Notes: generated from the letters alone by a model not told the origin. Counted from the stretch's first letter, positions 8,924-21,999 are shown. The stretch is DNA of 64,000 nt from Diacronema lutheri (GCA_019448385.1 JAGTXO010000008.1:186001-250000), one strand, 5' to 3'. Made by a program: numbers and translations.

Positions 8924-11900
8924 TCACCTGCCATCGCCCAGCTTGAGACGCTTGTTTCTCAGCGGCTCGGCATCCTCATCCATGCCAGCTGTCGGGGGAA
9001 TGCGGTTTGAAGGGCCGCTCCCCTGGCCGCGCCGCGAGCTGTGCCGGGCTTTGCGCGGCGGCGCGCCTGCGAGCGCGCGCACGTGCATGGCACAGCAGTG
9101 CGCGAGGTCGTCGCATCGGTACCCGCCCTCGAGGACGCTCACAACTTTGCTGTCGCACTCCTCGGCCACGGCCATCACAGAGCGAGTCAGATCATAAAAG
9201 GTCTGTGTGGGGTGGCGCGCGCGTGGCTCAGCGCAACGGCGCGGCGACCGGTGGTGCGGCGAAGGGCTGGAGGCGCGCTTTGTTTACCTGATACGTGAGA
9301 GATTGGTTGCCAAGCGGATCGTTCTCGTGCGCGTCGAAGCCCGCGGAGATGACGATGAGGTCCGGGGAGAAGGCGCGCACCGGATTGAGCAGCTGGTCGT
9401 TGAAGGCGCGCAAAAAGGCCTCAGGCGTGCAGCGCGGCTGGACGGGCACATTGAGCGCGCGCACGCCCGGTATGGCCTCGGTGCGTTCGGTGCCCGTGCC
9501 GGGGAAGAAGGTTTGGCTGCAGCCATGGATGGACGCGCACAGCACCCGCTCGTCCGCACGCAGCACCTCCTCGGTGCCGTTGCAGTGGTGCACGTCAAAA
9601 TCGACGACGGCGACGCGGCGAACGGCCGCAAGGCTGAGCGCATGCTTCACGCCAATCGCAGCCGAGTTGAAAATGCAGAAGCCGTGGCCTTGAATCGGCG
9701 CGCTCCGGCGTATGGCCGACTCGAGTGGCTGCCCGTTGATGCCCGCGTGATGGCCCGGTGGGCGCACCGCACAAAAGGCCGCGCTGACCGTGCTGCCCAT
9801 CACGAGCTCGACCGCGTGGCACACGCTCGCGGCCGCGCCGCGCGCCGCGTCGAGCGTGCCGCGCGCAATGTACGTGTCCCTTCCGTCGACGGAGACAAAA
9901 GCGTCGGGTCTGTCGGGCAGCGAGCGCTCGAGCTCGTCACAACGATCGATGTATGCCTCAGAATGGACGGCGAGCAGCTGTGCGCGCGTAAGCTGCCCGA
10001 TCCGCGTTGCATCGTCTACCCACGTCAGCACCACGCGCTGGGCGCCCAGCTCGGCAGAGTCCTCGTCGCGCAGCGCCTTGAGCACACTTTCGAGCCGGAA
10101 AGGCGCGTCGCGCAGCTTGTCGCGGTACGGGTGAGCGGCGAGGTGCACATGGCACGCTGGGTGTGACACGATGGCGACCGTGCGCGTCGCGTGCGGCGCC
10201 ACGGCGGGCGTGGTCAGCGCCGGCGAGATGGCGCGCGGCACGCGCGCTGATCCGGGCGCATGGCCGGGCGGCGGCGGCGCGCTGGCGGGCGTCGACGGCG
10301 CGGCGAGCGGCGCGGCATGTGCGCGATGTGCGTCGCCAGCCGTTGCAACGAGCGCATTGACGGCATCGCGTGCGTGTGCCGCGGATGGGACGGGTGTGTG
10401 CGCGCCGCGCGCTTGGACGATGCACTTGAAGAGGACTGCGCTCGCCTCTGACGCAACGTGGGAGAGCATCTGTACCGCTCCGCGCACGACCTCGCGCGAG
10501 CCCGTCGCCGGCTGCGACTCGGCAGGCGCGCCGGCGCACGCAGCAAAGCTCACCGCACCGTCGCTCATGCACCGCGCTCCGCCGTCTGCACCCTCCGCTC
10601 CCAGGTGCGCGAACAAATGTGCGCCGGCAGCCGACCGAGCGAGAAAATCGACCCGCATGCACGCGCGGTGCACGGCCGCGAGGCACGCGGCCAAGCTGCG
10701 TATCTCCGCGGCATCATTGGCCTGTGCGGCAAGAGCGCCGCTGAGCTCGCGCTCCGCGTCGGCGCGGATGCTGCCCATGCACGCCGTTCGGACAGCTCGC
10801 TCGAGCACGCCGTGCGCATGCGCGGCCTTGTCGTTAGCAGCTCGATATTTCTCTGCCAAGGCCCGTGCGGTCGGGGTCAGCGCGTGCTCGAATGCGGCGG
10901 CGAGCTGGTCGAGGACGAGCGCAAGATGCTCCGCCTGCGCGCGGCGCTGCGCGAAAGCTGCGTCAAGAGCGCACGCAAACTTGAGCACGAGCCCCGCCCA
11001 CATCGCGTTGGCCTGCGTTGCGCCTCGGTACTCACGCTGCGCGCACGCCTTGTGGAAGACGGACTGCCATTGCACGGCGCTTTCGCCAAGAGCGGCAATC
11101 TCATCGAGGAGCACCGCAAAGCCGAGCGGCGCGCTCGGCAGGGGCAGCGCGTGTGTGCGCGCCACAGCGGATGCGAGTCCAGGCGAGGGATCGGTGGCTT
11201 CGTGCGCGCCCGCTCTCGCGAAGGCATGCGCGAGCGTGGGAGACGGCGGCGGCGAGGGGCGTGCGGGTGACGGCGGTGGCGAAGGCGGCGCGGGCGAGGG
11301 TGGCGGCGACGGTGGCAGCGAGAGTGATGGTGGCGAGAGTGATGGTGGCGAGAACGGCAACGCCACCAACTTCCCCTCACGCATGGCGCCGGCCGCAAAC
11401 AACTGTCGCAGCTCTGCTGTGCTGGCCGCACGGATCGCTTCGCACGTGGCGGCTGCGTCGCCCGTCACCGTCCACGCGTTGGGCGGCAGCGCGGCGAGCA
11501 CCTCGTCGTTGTTGAGCACGCGCGCCCTCATCGGGTGCACAATCAAGAAACGTGTCTCGCTCAGCAGCTCGATTCCAACCATCCGCTCGCCCAGCCTGTT
11601 ACCTCTCTTCGCCATGCCCTTGACCTTGCCAAACTTGCCGTTGAGTCCGGGCTCTTTGCAAAATCTGCCCAGGACCACGAGATCGCCGCTCTTCAGCGGC
11701 CGCGCCAGCTGCGTCGCAGCGAAAGGCGCATCTTCCGCCATCTCCACTGCGGTGGCCGCCGCCTGCGCCTGCGTCTGCGCCTGCACCTCGCGGGCGCGTG
11801 CAGCCTCCGCCGCTTGCGCCTGCGCCTGCGCCTGCACCTCGCGGGCACGTGCAGCCTCCGCCGCCTGCGCCTGCGCCTGCGCCTGCGCCTGCGCCTGCGC

Positions 11901-14900
11901 CAGCACCTCGCAGGCACGTGCAGCCCCCGCCGCCTGCGCCTGTACCTGCGCCTGCGCCTGCGCCAGCACCTCGCGGGCACGTGCAGCCCCCGCCGCCTGC
12001 GCCTGCGCCTGCGCCTGCGCCAGCACCTCGCGGGCACGTGCAGCCTCCGCCGCCTGCGCCTGCGCCCGCGCCTGCGCCTGCGCCTGCGCCAGCATCTCGC
12101 GGGCACGTGCAGCCTCCGCTGCCTGCGCCTGCGCCTGCGCCTGCACCTGCACCTCGCGGACACGTGCAGCCCCCGCCGCCTGCGCCTGCGCCGGCGCCTT
12201 GCGGGCACGTGCAGCCTCCGCCGCCTGCGCCTGCGCCGGCGCCTTGCGGGCACGTGCAGCCTCCGCCGCCTGCGCCTGCGCCTGCACCTCGCGGGCACGT
12301 GCAGCCCCCGCCGCCTGCGCCTGCGCCTGCACCTCGCGGGCACGTGCAGCCTCCGCCGCCTGTGCCTGCGCCTGCGTCTGCACCTCGCGAGCACGTGCAG
12401 CCCCCGCCGCCTGCGCCTGTGCCTGCACCTCGCGGGCACGTGCAGCCTCCGCCGCCTGCGCCTGCGCCTGCACCTCGCGGGCACGTGTAGCCTCCGCCGC
12501 CTGCGCCTGCGCCTGCGTCTGCACCTCGCGGGCACGTGCAGCCCCCGCCGCCTGCGCCTGCGCCTGCACCACGCGGGCACGTGCAGCCTCCGCCGCCTGC
12601 GCCTGCGCCTGCACCTCGCGGGCACGTGCAGCCTCCGCCGCCTGCGCCTGCGCCTGCACCTCGCGGGCACGTGCAGCCTCCGCCGCCTGCGCCTGCGCCT
12701 GCGTCTGCACCTCGCGAGCACGTGCAGCCCCCGCCGCCTGCGCCTGCGCCTGCACCTCGCGGGCACGTGCAGCCCCCGCCGCCTGCGCCTGCGCCGGCGC
12801 CTTGCGGGCACGTACAGCCTCCGCCGCCTGCGCCTGCGCCTGCACCTCGCGGGCACGTGCAGCCCCCGCCGCCTGCGCCTGCGCCTGCACCTCGCGGGCA
12901 CGTGCAGCCTCCGCCGCCTGCGCCTGCGCCTGCGTCTGCACCTCGCGAGCACGTGCAGCCCCCGCCGCCTGCGCCTGCGCCTGCAGCTCGCGGGCACGTG
13001 CAGCCTCCGCCGCCTGCGCCTGCGCCTGCGCCTCGCGGGCACGTGCAGCCTCCGCCGCCTGCGCCTGCGCCTGCACCACGCGGGCACGTGCAGCCTCCGC
13101 CGCCTGCGCCTGCGCCTGCACCTCGCGGGCACGTGCAGCCTCCGCCGCCTGCGCCTGCGCCTGCGTCTGCACCTCGCGAGCACGTGCAGCCCCCGCCGCC
13201 TGCGCCTGCGCCTGCACCTCGCGGGCACGTGCAGCCTCCGCCGCCTGCGCCTGCGCCTGCGCCTCGCGGGCACGTGCAGCCTCCGCCGCCTGCGCCTGCG
13301 TCTGCACCTCGCGGGCACGTGCAGCCCCCGCCGCCTGCGCCTGCGCCTGCACCTCGCGGGCACGTGCAGCCTCCGCCGCCTGCGCCTGCGCCTGCGTCTG
13401 CACCTCGCGAGCACGTGCAGCCCCCGCCGCCTGCGCCTGCGCCTGCAGCTCGCGGGCACGTGCAGCCTCCGCCGCCTGCGCCTGCGCCTGCGCCTCGCGG
13501 GCACGTGCAGCCTCCGCCGCCTGCGCCTGCGCCTGCACCACGCGGGCACGTGCAGCCTCCGCCGCCTGCGCCTGCGCCTGCACCTCGCGGGCACGTGCAG
13601 CCTCCGCCGCCTGCGCCTGCGCCTTCACCTCGCGAGCACGTGCAGTTCCCGCCGCCTGCGCCTGCGCCTGCACCTCGCTGGCACGTGCAGCCTCCGCCGC
13701 CTGCGCCTTTGCCTGCACCTCGCGGGCACGTGCAGCCTCCGCCGCCTGCGCCTGCGCCTGCGCCTCGCGGGCACGTGCAGCCTCCGCCGCCTGCGCCTGC
13801 GCCTGCGCCTGCACCTCGCGGGCACGTGCAGCCTCCGCCGCCTGCGCCTGCGCCTGCGCCTCGCGGGCACGTGCAGCCTCCGCCGCCTGCGCCTGCGCCT
13901 GCGCCTGCACCACGCGGGCACGTGCAGCCCCCGCCGCCTGCGCCTGCGCCTGCACCTCGCGGGCACGTGCAGCCTCCGCCGCCTGCGCCTGCGCCTGCGC
14001 CTGCACCTCGCGGGCACGTGCAGCCTCCGCCGCCTGCACCTGCGCCTGCGTCTGCGCCTGCACCTCGCGGGCACGTGCAGCCTCCGCCGCCTGCGCCTGC
14101 GCCTGCACCTCGCGGGCACGTGCAGCCTCCGCCGCCTGCGCCTGCGCCTGCACCTCGCGAGCACGTACAGCCTCCGCCGCCTGCGCCTGCGCCTGCACCT
14201 CGCGGGCACGTGCAGCCTCCGCCGCCTGCACCTGCGCCTGCACCTCGCGGGCACGTGCAGCCTCCGCCGCCTGCGCCTGCGCCTGCGCCTGCGCCTGCAC
14301 CTCGCGGGCACGTGCAGCCTCTGCCGCCTGCGCCTGCGCCTGCACCTCGCGGGCACGTGCAGCCTCCGCCGCCTGCGCCTGCGCCTGCGCCTGCGCCTGC
14401 GCCTGCACCTCGCGGGCACGTGCAGCCTCCGCCGCCTGCGCCTGCGCCTTCACCTCGCGGGCACGTGCAGTTCCCGCCGCCTGCGCCTGCGCCTGCACCT
14501 CGCTGGCACGTGCAGCCTCCGCCGCCTGCGCCTTTGCCTGCACCTCGCGGGCACGTGCAGCCCCCGCCGCCTGCGCCTGCGCCTGCACCTCGCGGGCACG
14601 TGCAGCCTCCGCCGCCTGCGCCTGCGCCTGCACCTCGCGGGCACGTGCAGTTCCCGCCGCCTGCACCTGCGCCTGCACCTCGCGGGCACGTGCAGCCCCC
14701 GCCGCCTGCACCTGCGCCTGCACCTCGCGGGCACGTCCAGCGTCCGCCGCCTGCGCCTGCGCCTGCACCTCGCGGGCACGTGCAGCCCCCGCCGCCTGCA
14801 CCTGCGCCTGCACCTCGCGGGCACGTGCAGCCCCCGCCGCCTGCGCCTGCGCCTGCATCTCGCGGGCACGTGCAGCCCCCGCCGCCTGCACCTGCGCCTG

Positions 14901-17900
14901 CACCTCGCCGGCACGTGCAGCCTCCGCCGCCTGCGCCTGCGCCTGCGCCTGCGCCTGCACCTCGCGGGCACGTGCAGCCCCCGCCGCCTGCGCCTGCGCC
15001 TGCACCTCGCGGGCACGTGCAGCCTCCGCCGCCTGCGCCTGCGCCTGCGCCTGCACCTGCACCTCGCGGGCACGTGCAGTTCCCGCCGCCTGCGCCTGCG
15101 CCTGCACCTCGCGGGCACGTGCAGCCTCCGCCGCCTGCGCCTGCGCCTGCACCTCGCGGGCACGTGCAGCCCCCGCCGCCTGCGCCTGCGCCTGCACCTC
15201 GCGGGCACGTGCAGCCTCCGCCGCCTGCACCTGCGCCTGCGCCTGCGCCTGCGCCTGCACCTCGCGGGCACGTGCAGCCTCCGACGCCTGCGCCTGCGCC
15301 TGCGCCTGCGCCACGCGAGCACGTGCAGCCTCCGCCGCCTGCGCCTGCGCCTGCACCTCGCGGGCACGTGCAGCCCCCGCCGCCTGCGCCTGCGCCTTCA
15401 CCTCGCGGGCACGTGCAGCCTCCGCCGCCTGCGCCTGCGCCTGCGCCTGCACCTGCACCTCGCGGGCACGTGCAGTTCCCGCCGCCTGCGCCTGCGCCTG
15501 CACCTCGCGGGCACGTGCAGCCTCCGACGCCTGCGCCTGCGCCTGCGCCTGCACCTCGCGGGCACGTGCAGCCTCCGCCGCCTGCGCCTGCGCCTGCGCC
15601 TGCGCCTGCACCTCGCGGGCACGTGCAGCCTCCGCCGCCTGCGCCTGCGCCTGCGTCTGCACCTCGCGGGCACGTGCAGCCTCCGCCGCCTGCGCCTGCG
15701 CCTGCGCCTGCACCTGCGCCTGCGCCTGCACCTCGCGGGCACGTGCAGCCTCCGCCGCCTGCGCCTGCGCCTGCGCCTGCGCCTGCGCCTGCACCTCGCG
15801 GGCACGTGCAGCCTCCGCCGCCTGCGCCTGCGCCTGCGCCTGCGCCTGCACCTCGCGGGCACGTGCAGCCTCCGCCGCCTGCGCCTGCGCCTGCGCCTGC
15901 GCCTGCACCTCGCGGGCACGTGCAGCCTCCGCCGCCTGCGCCTGCGCCTGCGCCTGCGCCTGCACCTCGCGGGCACGTGCAGCCTCCGCCGCCTGCGCCT
16001 GCGCCTGCACCTCGCGGGCACGTGCAGCCTCCGCCGCCTGCGCCTGCGCCTGCACCTCGCTGGCACGTGCAGCCTCCGCCGCCTGCGCCTGCGCCTGCAC
16101 CTCGCGGGCACGTGCAGCCTCCGCCGCCTGCGCCTGCGCCTGCGCCTGCACCTCGCGGGCACGCGCAGCCTCCGCCGCCTGCCTCTGCGCCTGCACCTCG
16201 CGGGCACGCACAGCCTCCGCCGCCTGCGCCTGCGTCTGCACCTCGCGGGCACGTGCAGCCTCCGCCGCCTGCGCCTGCGCCTGCGCCTGCGCCTGCGCCT
16301 GCGCCTGCACCTCGCGGGCACGTGCAGCCTCCGCCGCCTGCGCCTGCGTCTGCACCTCGCGGGCACGTGCAGCCTCCGCCGCCTGCGCCTGCGCCTGCGC
16401 CTGCGCCTGCGCCTGCGCCTGCACCTCGCTGGCACGTGCAGCCTCCGCCGCCTGCGCCTGCGCCTGCGCCTGCACCTCGCTGGCACGTGCAGCCTCCGCC
16501 GCCTGCGCCTGCGCCTGCACCTCGCGGGCACGTGCAGCCTCCGCCGCCTGCGCCTGCGCCTGCGCCTGCACCTCGCGGGCACGCGCAGCCTCCGCCGCCT
16601 GCGCCTGCGCCTGCACCTCGCGGGCACGCGCAGCCTCCGCCGCCTGCGCCTGCGTCTGCACCTCGCGGGCACGTGCAGCCTCCGCCGCCTGCGCCTGCGC
16701 CTGCGCCTGCGCCTGCGCCTGCGCCTGCACCTCGCGGGCACGTGCAGCCTCCGCCGCCTGCGCCTGCGCCTGCACCTCGCGGGCACGTGCAGCCTCCGCC
16801 GCCTGCGCCTGCGCCTGCGCCTGCGCCTGCGCCTGCGCCTGCGCCTGCAGCTCGCGGGCCCGTGCAGCCTCCGCCGCCTGCGCCTGCGCCTGCACCTCGC
16901 GGGCACGTGCAGCCTCCGCCGCCTGCGCCTGCGCCTGCGCCTGCGCCTGCGCCTGCACCTCGCGGGCACGTGCAGCCTCCGCCGCCTGCGCCTGCGCCTG
17001 CGCCTGCGCCTGCGCCTGCGCCTGCACCTCGCGGGCACGTGCAGCCTCCGCCGCCTGCGCCTGCGCCTGCACCTCGCGGGCACGTGCAGCCTCCGCCGCC
17101 TGCGCCTGCGCCTGCGCCTGCGCCTGCGCCTGCGCCTGCGTCTGCGCCTGCGCCTGCGCCTGCACCTCGCGGGCCCGTGCAGCCTCCGCCGCCTGCGCCT
17201 GCGCCTGCACCTCGCTGGCACGTGCAGCCTCCGCCGCCTGCGCCTGCGCCTGCGCCTGCGCCTGCACCTCGCGGGCACGTGCAGCCTCCGCCGCCTGCGC
17301 CTGCGCCTGCACCTCGCGGGCACGTGCAGCCTCCGCCGCCTGCGCCTGCGCCTGCACTTCGCGGGCACGTGCAGCCTCCGCCGCCTGCGCCTGCGCCTGC
17401 GCCTGCACCTCGCGGGCACGTGCAGCCTCCGCCTCGTGGGCCTGCTTGGCCCGCTGCAGCTGCACAGAACCGCTCAACGCCGCGACGCGGTCAAGCAGGG
17501 CGTTTCGATGCGCAGCGAGATCGCTTTGCACGGCGTCGTTCGCAGCGTCCTCGTCCTCGCCGTCCGGTGACAGTCGCGATTGCGCCCACTCGCGCACGGC
17601 GGCCAGCGCGTGCACGCCATGCGCGCCAGACGGAGCGTCTGTAGTCGCCAGCAGCACCTCGAGCGCGCGCAGGATGCGTAGCAGCAAGTGCGCGCCGCGC
17701 ATGTATTCCACTCGCAGGTGTGCGTACGTCGGCAGTGCGGCTGGCGACCCGCACGGCTGCGGCCACGACCCGGAGTCGCTTGCTGCCTGCACGCCGTCCG
17801 CAACCCACACGCACGCGTCATGCGGGCGCTCTTGCCAGCGCATCAGGTCAGCTTCGTCATCGCTGCCGGCGCCCTCTCCGCCGACGCCCTCGCCACGGGC

Positions 17901-20018
17901 GTCCTTGCCGCCAGCGCCTTTGCCGTGATCGCTGCGGTCGCTCGGCGCAGGCAAGCAGGCGAGCAAGTGCAGCAGCTGCGAGGCGTGCAGGCACGCGCTC
18001 GCCGCCGCGGGCGCGCCACTTTGCGCGTGCTCCATCGTGCATTCCGCCGCCAACGCAGCGGCCAAGGTGTCGAGCTGGCTGCCGCACGCTGCAACGTTGA
18101 GTGCAGCGCTCGCGAGGGTGCGCACCACCACGTCCTCTGACGCGGCTGAGTGATGCCCGTCGGCATCATGCGCCTTGCCACTGCGCGGCAGCACGCGTCG
18201 CGGCCGCAGAGCGCGCACGACCTGCGCACCGCTCGGCGTTCCCGCCCACCTGCCAAGCCGAGCGCTCAGCGCGGGCAGCAGCGCGATGGCTGCGGGCAGC
18301 AGGCGCTGTGCGCTCGGGCTGCGCACGTCGATGGCGGGCAGCCAGTCTACCCAAGACGGGGCCGGTGCTGTTCCGTTAGCCGCCCGCGCCGCCGCCTTGG
18401 GTCGCAATGACTCGCCGCGGACAAGCGCGCACAGCACCGCGCGAAGCGAGTCCGCCGCCGCGCACGCAGCCTCCTGCGCGGCGCGCGCAAAGGCCCCGGC
18501 CGTTACGGCGACACAGTTCGCGGCGCGCTTGCAGCGCAGCGCGCGTGCGGCGACAACGAGCGCCTCGCGGATGAGGCGCGCGTCGGGTGTGTCGATGCCG
18601 TCGTGCTCGACGAGCGCGAGCGCGCGCGCGCGACGGAGCAACGCTCCGTGCGCGGCGCCATCCATGGCGGCCGCTTGCGGGAGCTGCGGCAAAATCGCCT
18701 CCTCGAGTGCGCTCACGTCGAGGTCGCCGTCCGCGTCCGTAGGCAGCTCGCCGTGCAGCGTGACGCGCACCGCTTTGTCGAAGCCGCCGACCGAACCGCC
18801 CCTGGCCGTTGCCCACGTGCCGACGAGAAGACTGCCGTTGACGCAGCGCTGCACAGCGGGGCCGAGCGCGCAGCCACCGGTCGCAAAGCGGCACCAGAGC
18901 GCGCACCCGACATGCTCGCCGTGCGTGAAGGCCTGCTCGCCGTACCCGAGCGGCCAATTCGCCTGCAGGCTGCCTCTGTACTCGTAAGTCATTGTACTCA
19001 GATGGCCAAGCCCGTCCATCTGCTCGCTCGGCTCGTGCGGCACGCCATCTGCGCTGGCCGGTGCGTGCGCCGACGCGCCGTGCGCGCGCGCCGACGGCCG
19101 GTCGCTGTCCGACGGCGCAAAGTCACCGGCGTAGCGCACGAGGTTGCGTGGGTGAGTGCGCGCAAACTGAAGCACGCACGGGCCACGCGCGAGGTGCGCA
19201 CGAAAGGTGCCCGCGCACACCCCGCCGTCGGCCCATTCGACGATGCCGAGGCCACTCTGCTTGCCCTGCTCAAAAGAGCCGGCGCGCACACTCTCGTCCG
19301 TGCGCTGTATACCTAGCCCGTGCAGCGCGCCCGCGCGAAACTCGCCCGCCGCCTCGCACGCCGTGCCGATCGCAACGCCGACGCCGTGCGCGACCGCGCG
19401 ACCACTCGTCAGGTCCAGCTCGCCCACATAGTCGGAGCCATCGGCGAGCTGGGCGCATCCAACTGTGGCCGTGGGCGGCTGCACGCCGGGCCAGCGCGGC
19501 GCGCCCGACGTGCCGGCATCGTCGATTCTCGCGAGCAGGGCCGTCGGCGGCGCGGGCATGCGCGAGCGCAGCCACCATGCCCCGTGGCACCAGTCGCGGC
19601 TCAGGCGGGCGCGCTCGGGCGGCACCCAGTGCGCGTCGCCCGACGGCGGGTGCACCACGCGCAGAAGGCGCGCCCCCGCCCCCGACGCCTCGTGCGTCTC
19701 GAGGAGCAGCGCCTCCGCCCAAAATGGCCTCACACCGATCTCGTCGAGGAGCCGCACGTCGACGAGGTCGCCGGCGCGCAGCCGTTCGCCGGGTGGATCG
19801 GGCGGCGGCATCGGTCGGAGCCTGCACCGGCGCCCGCGTCGCTGATGCGAGGTCGTCACTTCTCCGTCCTCGTAGACGCCAACCAGCTCGACGAGCACGG
19901 TGTGCGCGTCGCCGTCGTCAACGAGCAGGCGCGCGGGCTGCTGCGCGCGCCAGAGGCTCAACCCGTTGCTCTCCTCGTCGCGCGCAGCTTCAAGCTCCCA
20001 ATCCGCCGGTTGGGCCAT
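8924..20018 (-). CDS. Giant histone deacetylase fused to Tudor/agenet-like, MORN and coiled-repeat regions
   Basis: Predicted exons 20018-9288 and 9202-8924 (3577 + 92 codons). The 85-bp intron 9203-9287 is GT-AG (GTAAAC...ACACAG); joining it gives LTYQ|TFYDL, as expected inside an HDAC. Order: Tudor/agenet-like strands (~80-150, [18 protein letters not shown]); MORN repeats (~165-370, such as [13 protein letters not shown]); helical region; A/Q-rich 15-residue repeat array (~860-2755); SH3/KOW-like segment (~2765-2830, [11 protein letters not shown]); Pro-Ser linker; helical region; HDAC domain (~3278-3660). Catalytic motifs are intact: [18 protein letters not shown] and [10 protein letters not shown], with LEGGY in exon 2. 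Expected activity: zinc-dependent removal of acetyl groups from lysines. The start at 20018 is chosen because an earlier in-frame start would overlap the divergent cyclophilin gene. A single frame links the MORN and HDAC ends, but two genes cannot be excluded without transcripts. Confidence 0.75.
11750..17440 (-). repeat. Coding tandem array, 45-bp unit with hexamer expansions (A/Q/E/R helix)
   Basis: About 5.7 kb of tandem repeats inside the histone deacetylase gene. The basic unit encodes 15 residues ([15 protein letters not shown]). It varies by adding or losing AQ dipeptides (hexamer GCGCAG on the coding strand), giving units of 15 to about 30 residues; I estimate roughly 110 units. All length changes are multiples of 3, so the frame stays open for about 1,900 codons. 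Substitutions include E to G in AAEA, V to A/L/M, and Q to K/T. The composition and Glu/Arg spacing predict a long helix. Other frames are also open only because of the repeat. Confidence 0.9.
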
Positions 20019-20166
20019 CCGGCCGAGTTGTTGGCGGACGCGCGGGGAGTTCCAAGTGCGCGTAGTCGCCCTTCTCCCGCGCGCTCGGCTAGCCCAGCCT
20101 TGTGACGTCTCACGACGGGTCCCAGAAAGGGAAAAATTAAAAAGAGGCGAGCGCAAAAAACCAAAA
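20019..20166. promoter_or_regulatory. Bidirectional promoter between HDAC and CYP38-like genes
   Basis: 148 bp separate the divergent starts. The region holds TTGTGACGTCTCACGA (20100-20115), which contains a CRE-like TGACGT core, and an A-rich stretch (GAAAAATTAAAAAGA, 20141-20155) near the cyclophilin start. The TTGTGAC part is shared with two other promoters in this window. Confidence 0.4.
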
Positions 20167-21999
20167 ATGGTCGGCGGACTTGTCGTGATTGCGACGGTGC
20201 TCGGCGCCGTGAGCGGCGTGCGCTCGTCATTACGCGTGCGGACGGGCTCGCGCATGTGCGCGGGCCCGCCCGTAGAGCGAAATGCCGCGCCGCGCCGCGC
20301 CATGCTGCGCGATGCCGCCGGGCTTGCCCTCGGCGCCGCGCTTGGCGCGGGCGGCGCGCCGCTTCCGTCATTAGCCGCGGCGAAGGGCATTCGCGCCTCG
20401 AGCCAAGGCTCGCAGGTGAACAAGGATCCGCAATCGCTGCTGCGCCTTGGCCTGCCCATCGACTGCCCCGCCGCGCGAGCGGTACAGCAGGACTTGGAGG
20501 AGCTGCGTGGCAACGCGCTCAAGTCGCTCTGGTCCAAGGTGCGCGCGGCCGTGCACGACGCACACGCGCGCCCTGCAACCCAGCCCGACGGGCTCTCGCG
20601 AAGGGTTGCGCCGCCCACCCACCCACACGCGCGCCCGCGCGCGTCCCGAGCAGGCTGTGTCGAACGCAAAGTCTGCGCGCAACAACCTCGCCTCCAAGCG
20701 GTCCGCGCTGCTCGCGGCCGTCGCGGACAAGAATAAGGAGGCCGCCCAGCCCCTCGTCGAGAGGTGCGCCTTTGAGCGCGAGCGCGCGTCGCTGCACGCG
20801 CGGCGGGCGCTTGTGTGGGCTTGGGTGAGAACCCTGCTGGCTGCGCCGCCGCTCAGCGCGTGCGCGGCCAACCGGCGCGCCCCCTTCATCGCGCCGCGCC
20901 ACGCGCGCCGCTGCACTTTCGCAGCTTGGGCGTGAAGCTGGACGCGCTCGAGGCGGCGACGGAGACGGCGAAGCTGGATGACGTGCTCGACAAGCAGAAC
21001 GCGGCTGTCTCTGCGCTTGGCGAGCTTGAGGAGATGATGATTGCAAAGTACCCCTTCGAGGTGCCCTCTGAATACAAGGGGTTGCCGAGACTCTACGGGC
21101 GCGGCACGGTCGTCGTGACAGTCAGGCGAGGGCCCGACGCTGAGGAGCCCAAGTTCAACGTGGACGGCGAGCTGCAGGACAAGATCGTGGCAACGCTCGT
21201 CGTCGACGGGTGCGCGCGCCGGCCGACGGCGGGAGCGCGCGGCACGTCATGGCCGTGCAAGGCAAGCAAGGCACGTGTGTGTTCCGCACCGCAATGTGTG
21301 GGCCGACCCCTCTCCGACGCACCGCGCCTCGCAGGTACAACGCGCCGATCACCGCGGGCAACTTCATCGAGCTGTGCAGCAAGGGCTTCTACGACGGCAT
21401 GCAGGTGCAGCGCGCGGACGGCTTTGTCGTGCAGACGGGCGACCCGCGTGGCATTGAGGGCGCTGATGAGAGCAAGCCCGTTGGGTACGTCAAGGATGGT
21501 CGGCTGCGCAAGATCCCGCTCGAGGTGTTCCCGCAGGGTGCGAGCGCGCCGCTTTATGGCTCCACCTTTGACGAGGAGGGATTCGGCGGCGCAGCTGCCA
21601 CACTCCCCTTCCAGGCATACGGGTGCGCCGCGCCCCGCGCGATTGCCGCATGTGCGCCGGCGCGCGCGCATCGCTCGGCGGCGTCCATCGGCGGGCGCGC
21701 GCGCGCTGCGCACTCACGCCGCCACGGTCGGCACGCGCCGCCTCGCTGGCGTGCGCGCGCGCGACAGCGCGCTCGGCATGGCGCGCGAGGAGTACGATGC
21801 CGACTCTGCGTCGTCGCAGTGGTTTTGGCTTCTGTTTGATTCGGACCTCACGCCCGCGGGCAAGAATCTGCTCGATGGCCGCTATTCCAACTTTGGGTAC
21901 ACGGTGCGCGGCGCGGAGGGCCTGCGCGCTGTGCGCGTCGGCGACATCATCGAGTCGACCAAGGTCGTCTCTGGAATGGACAAACTCGCCTACGAGTAA
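20167..21999 (+). CDS. CYP38: Thylakoid-lumen cyclophilin, CYP38/TLP40-like
   Basis: Five predicted exons: 20167-20538, 20654-20763, 20925-21209, 21335-21622 and 21768-21999. All four introns begin GTGCGC and end AG, and every junction keeps frame. The N-terminus has a signal-peptide-like start ([17 protein letters not shown]), then a second leader with twin Arg and a hydrophobic core ([20 protein letters not shown]) ending near SLAAA, as expected for Tat import into the thylakoid lumen. A helical segment precedes the cyclophilin-type domain: [49 protein letters not shown], and [11 protein letters not shown] near the end. These are hallmarks of CYP38/TLP40, which assists photosystem II assembly and repair. 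The family is reported to have weak or no isomerase activity. Family call strong. Confidence 0.92.

Noticed and set aside
10171-17928. Plus-strand open frames of up to 2,585 codons (Cys/Ala/Arg-rich, Pro-Ala-rich and Leu-Arg-rich) opposite the histone deacetylase
   Set aside because: They are shadows of the 45-bp repeat, which keeps several frames open. Only the minus frame joins recognisable domains on both sides.
20815-21839. Continuous frames across the cyclophilin introns
   Set aside because: They break the cyclophilin domain with unrelated Arg/Ala-rich sequence; all four GT-AG junctions restore the CYP38 sequence in frame.
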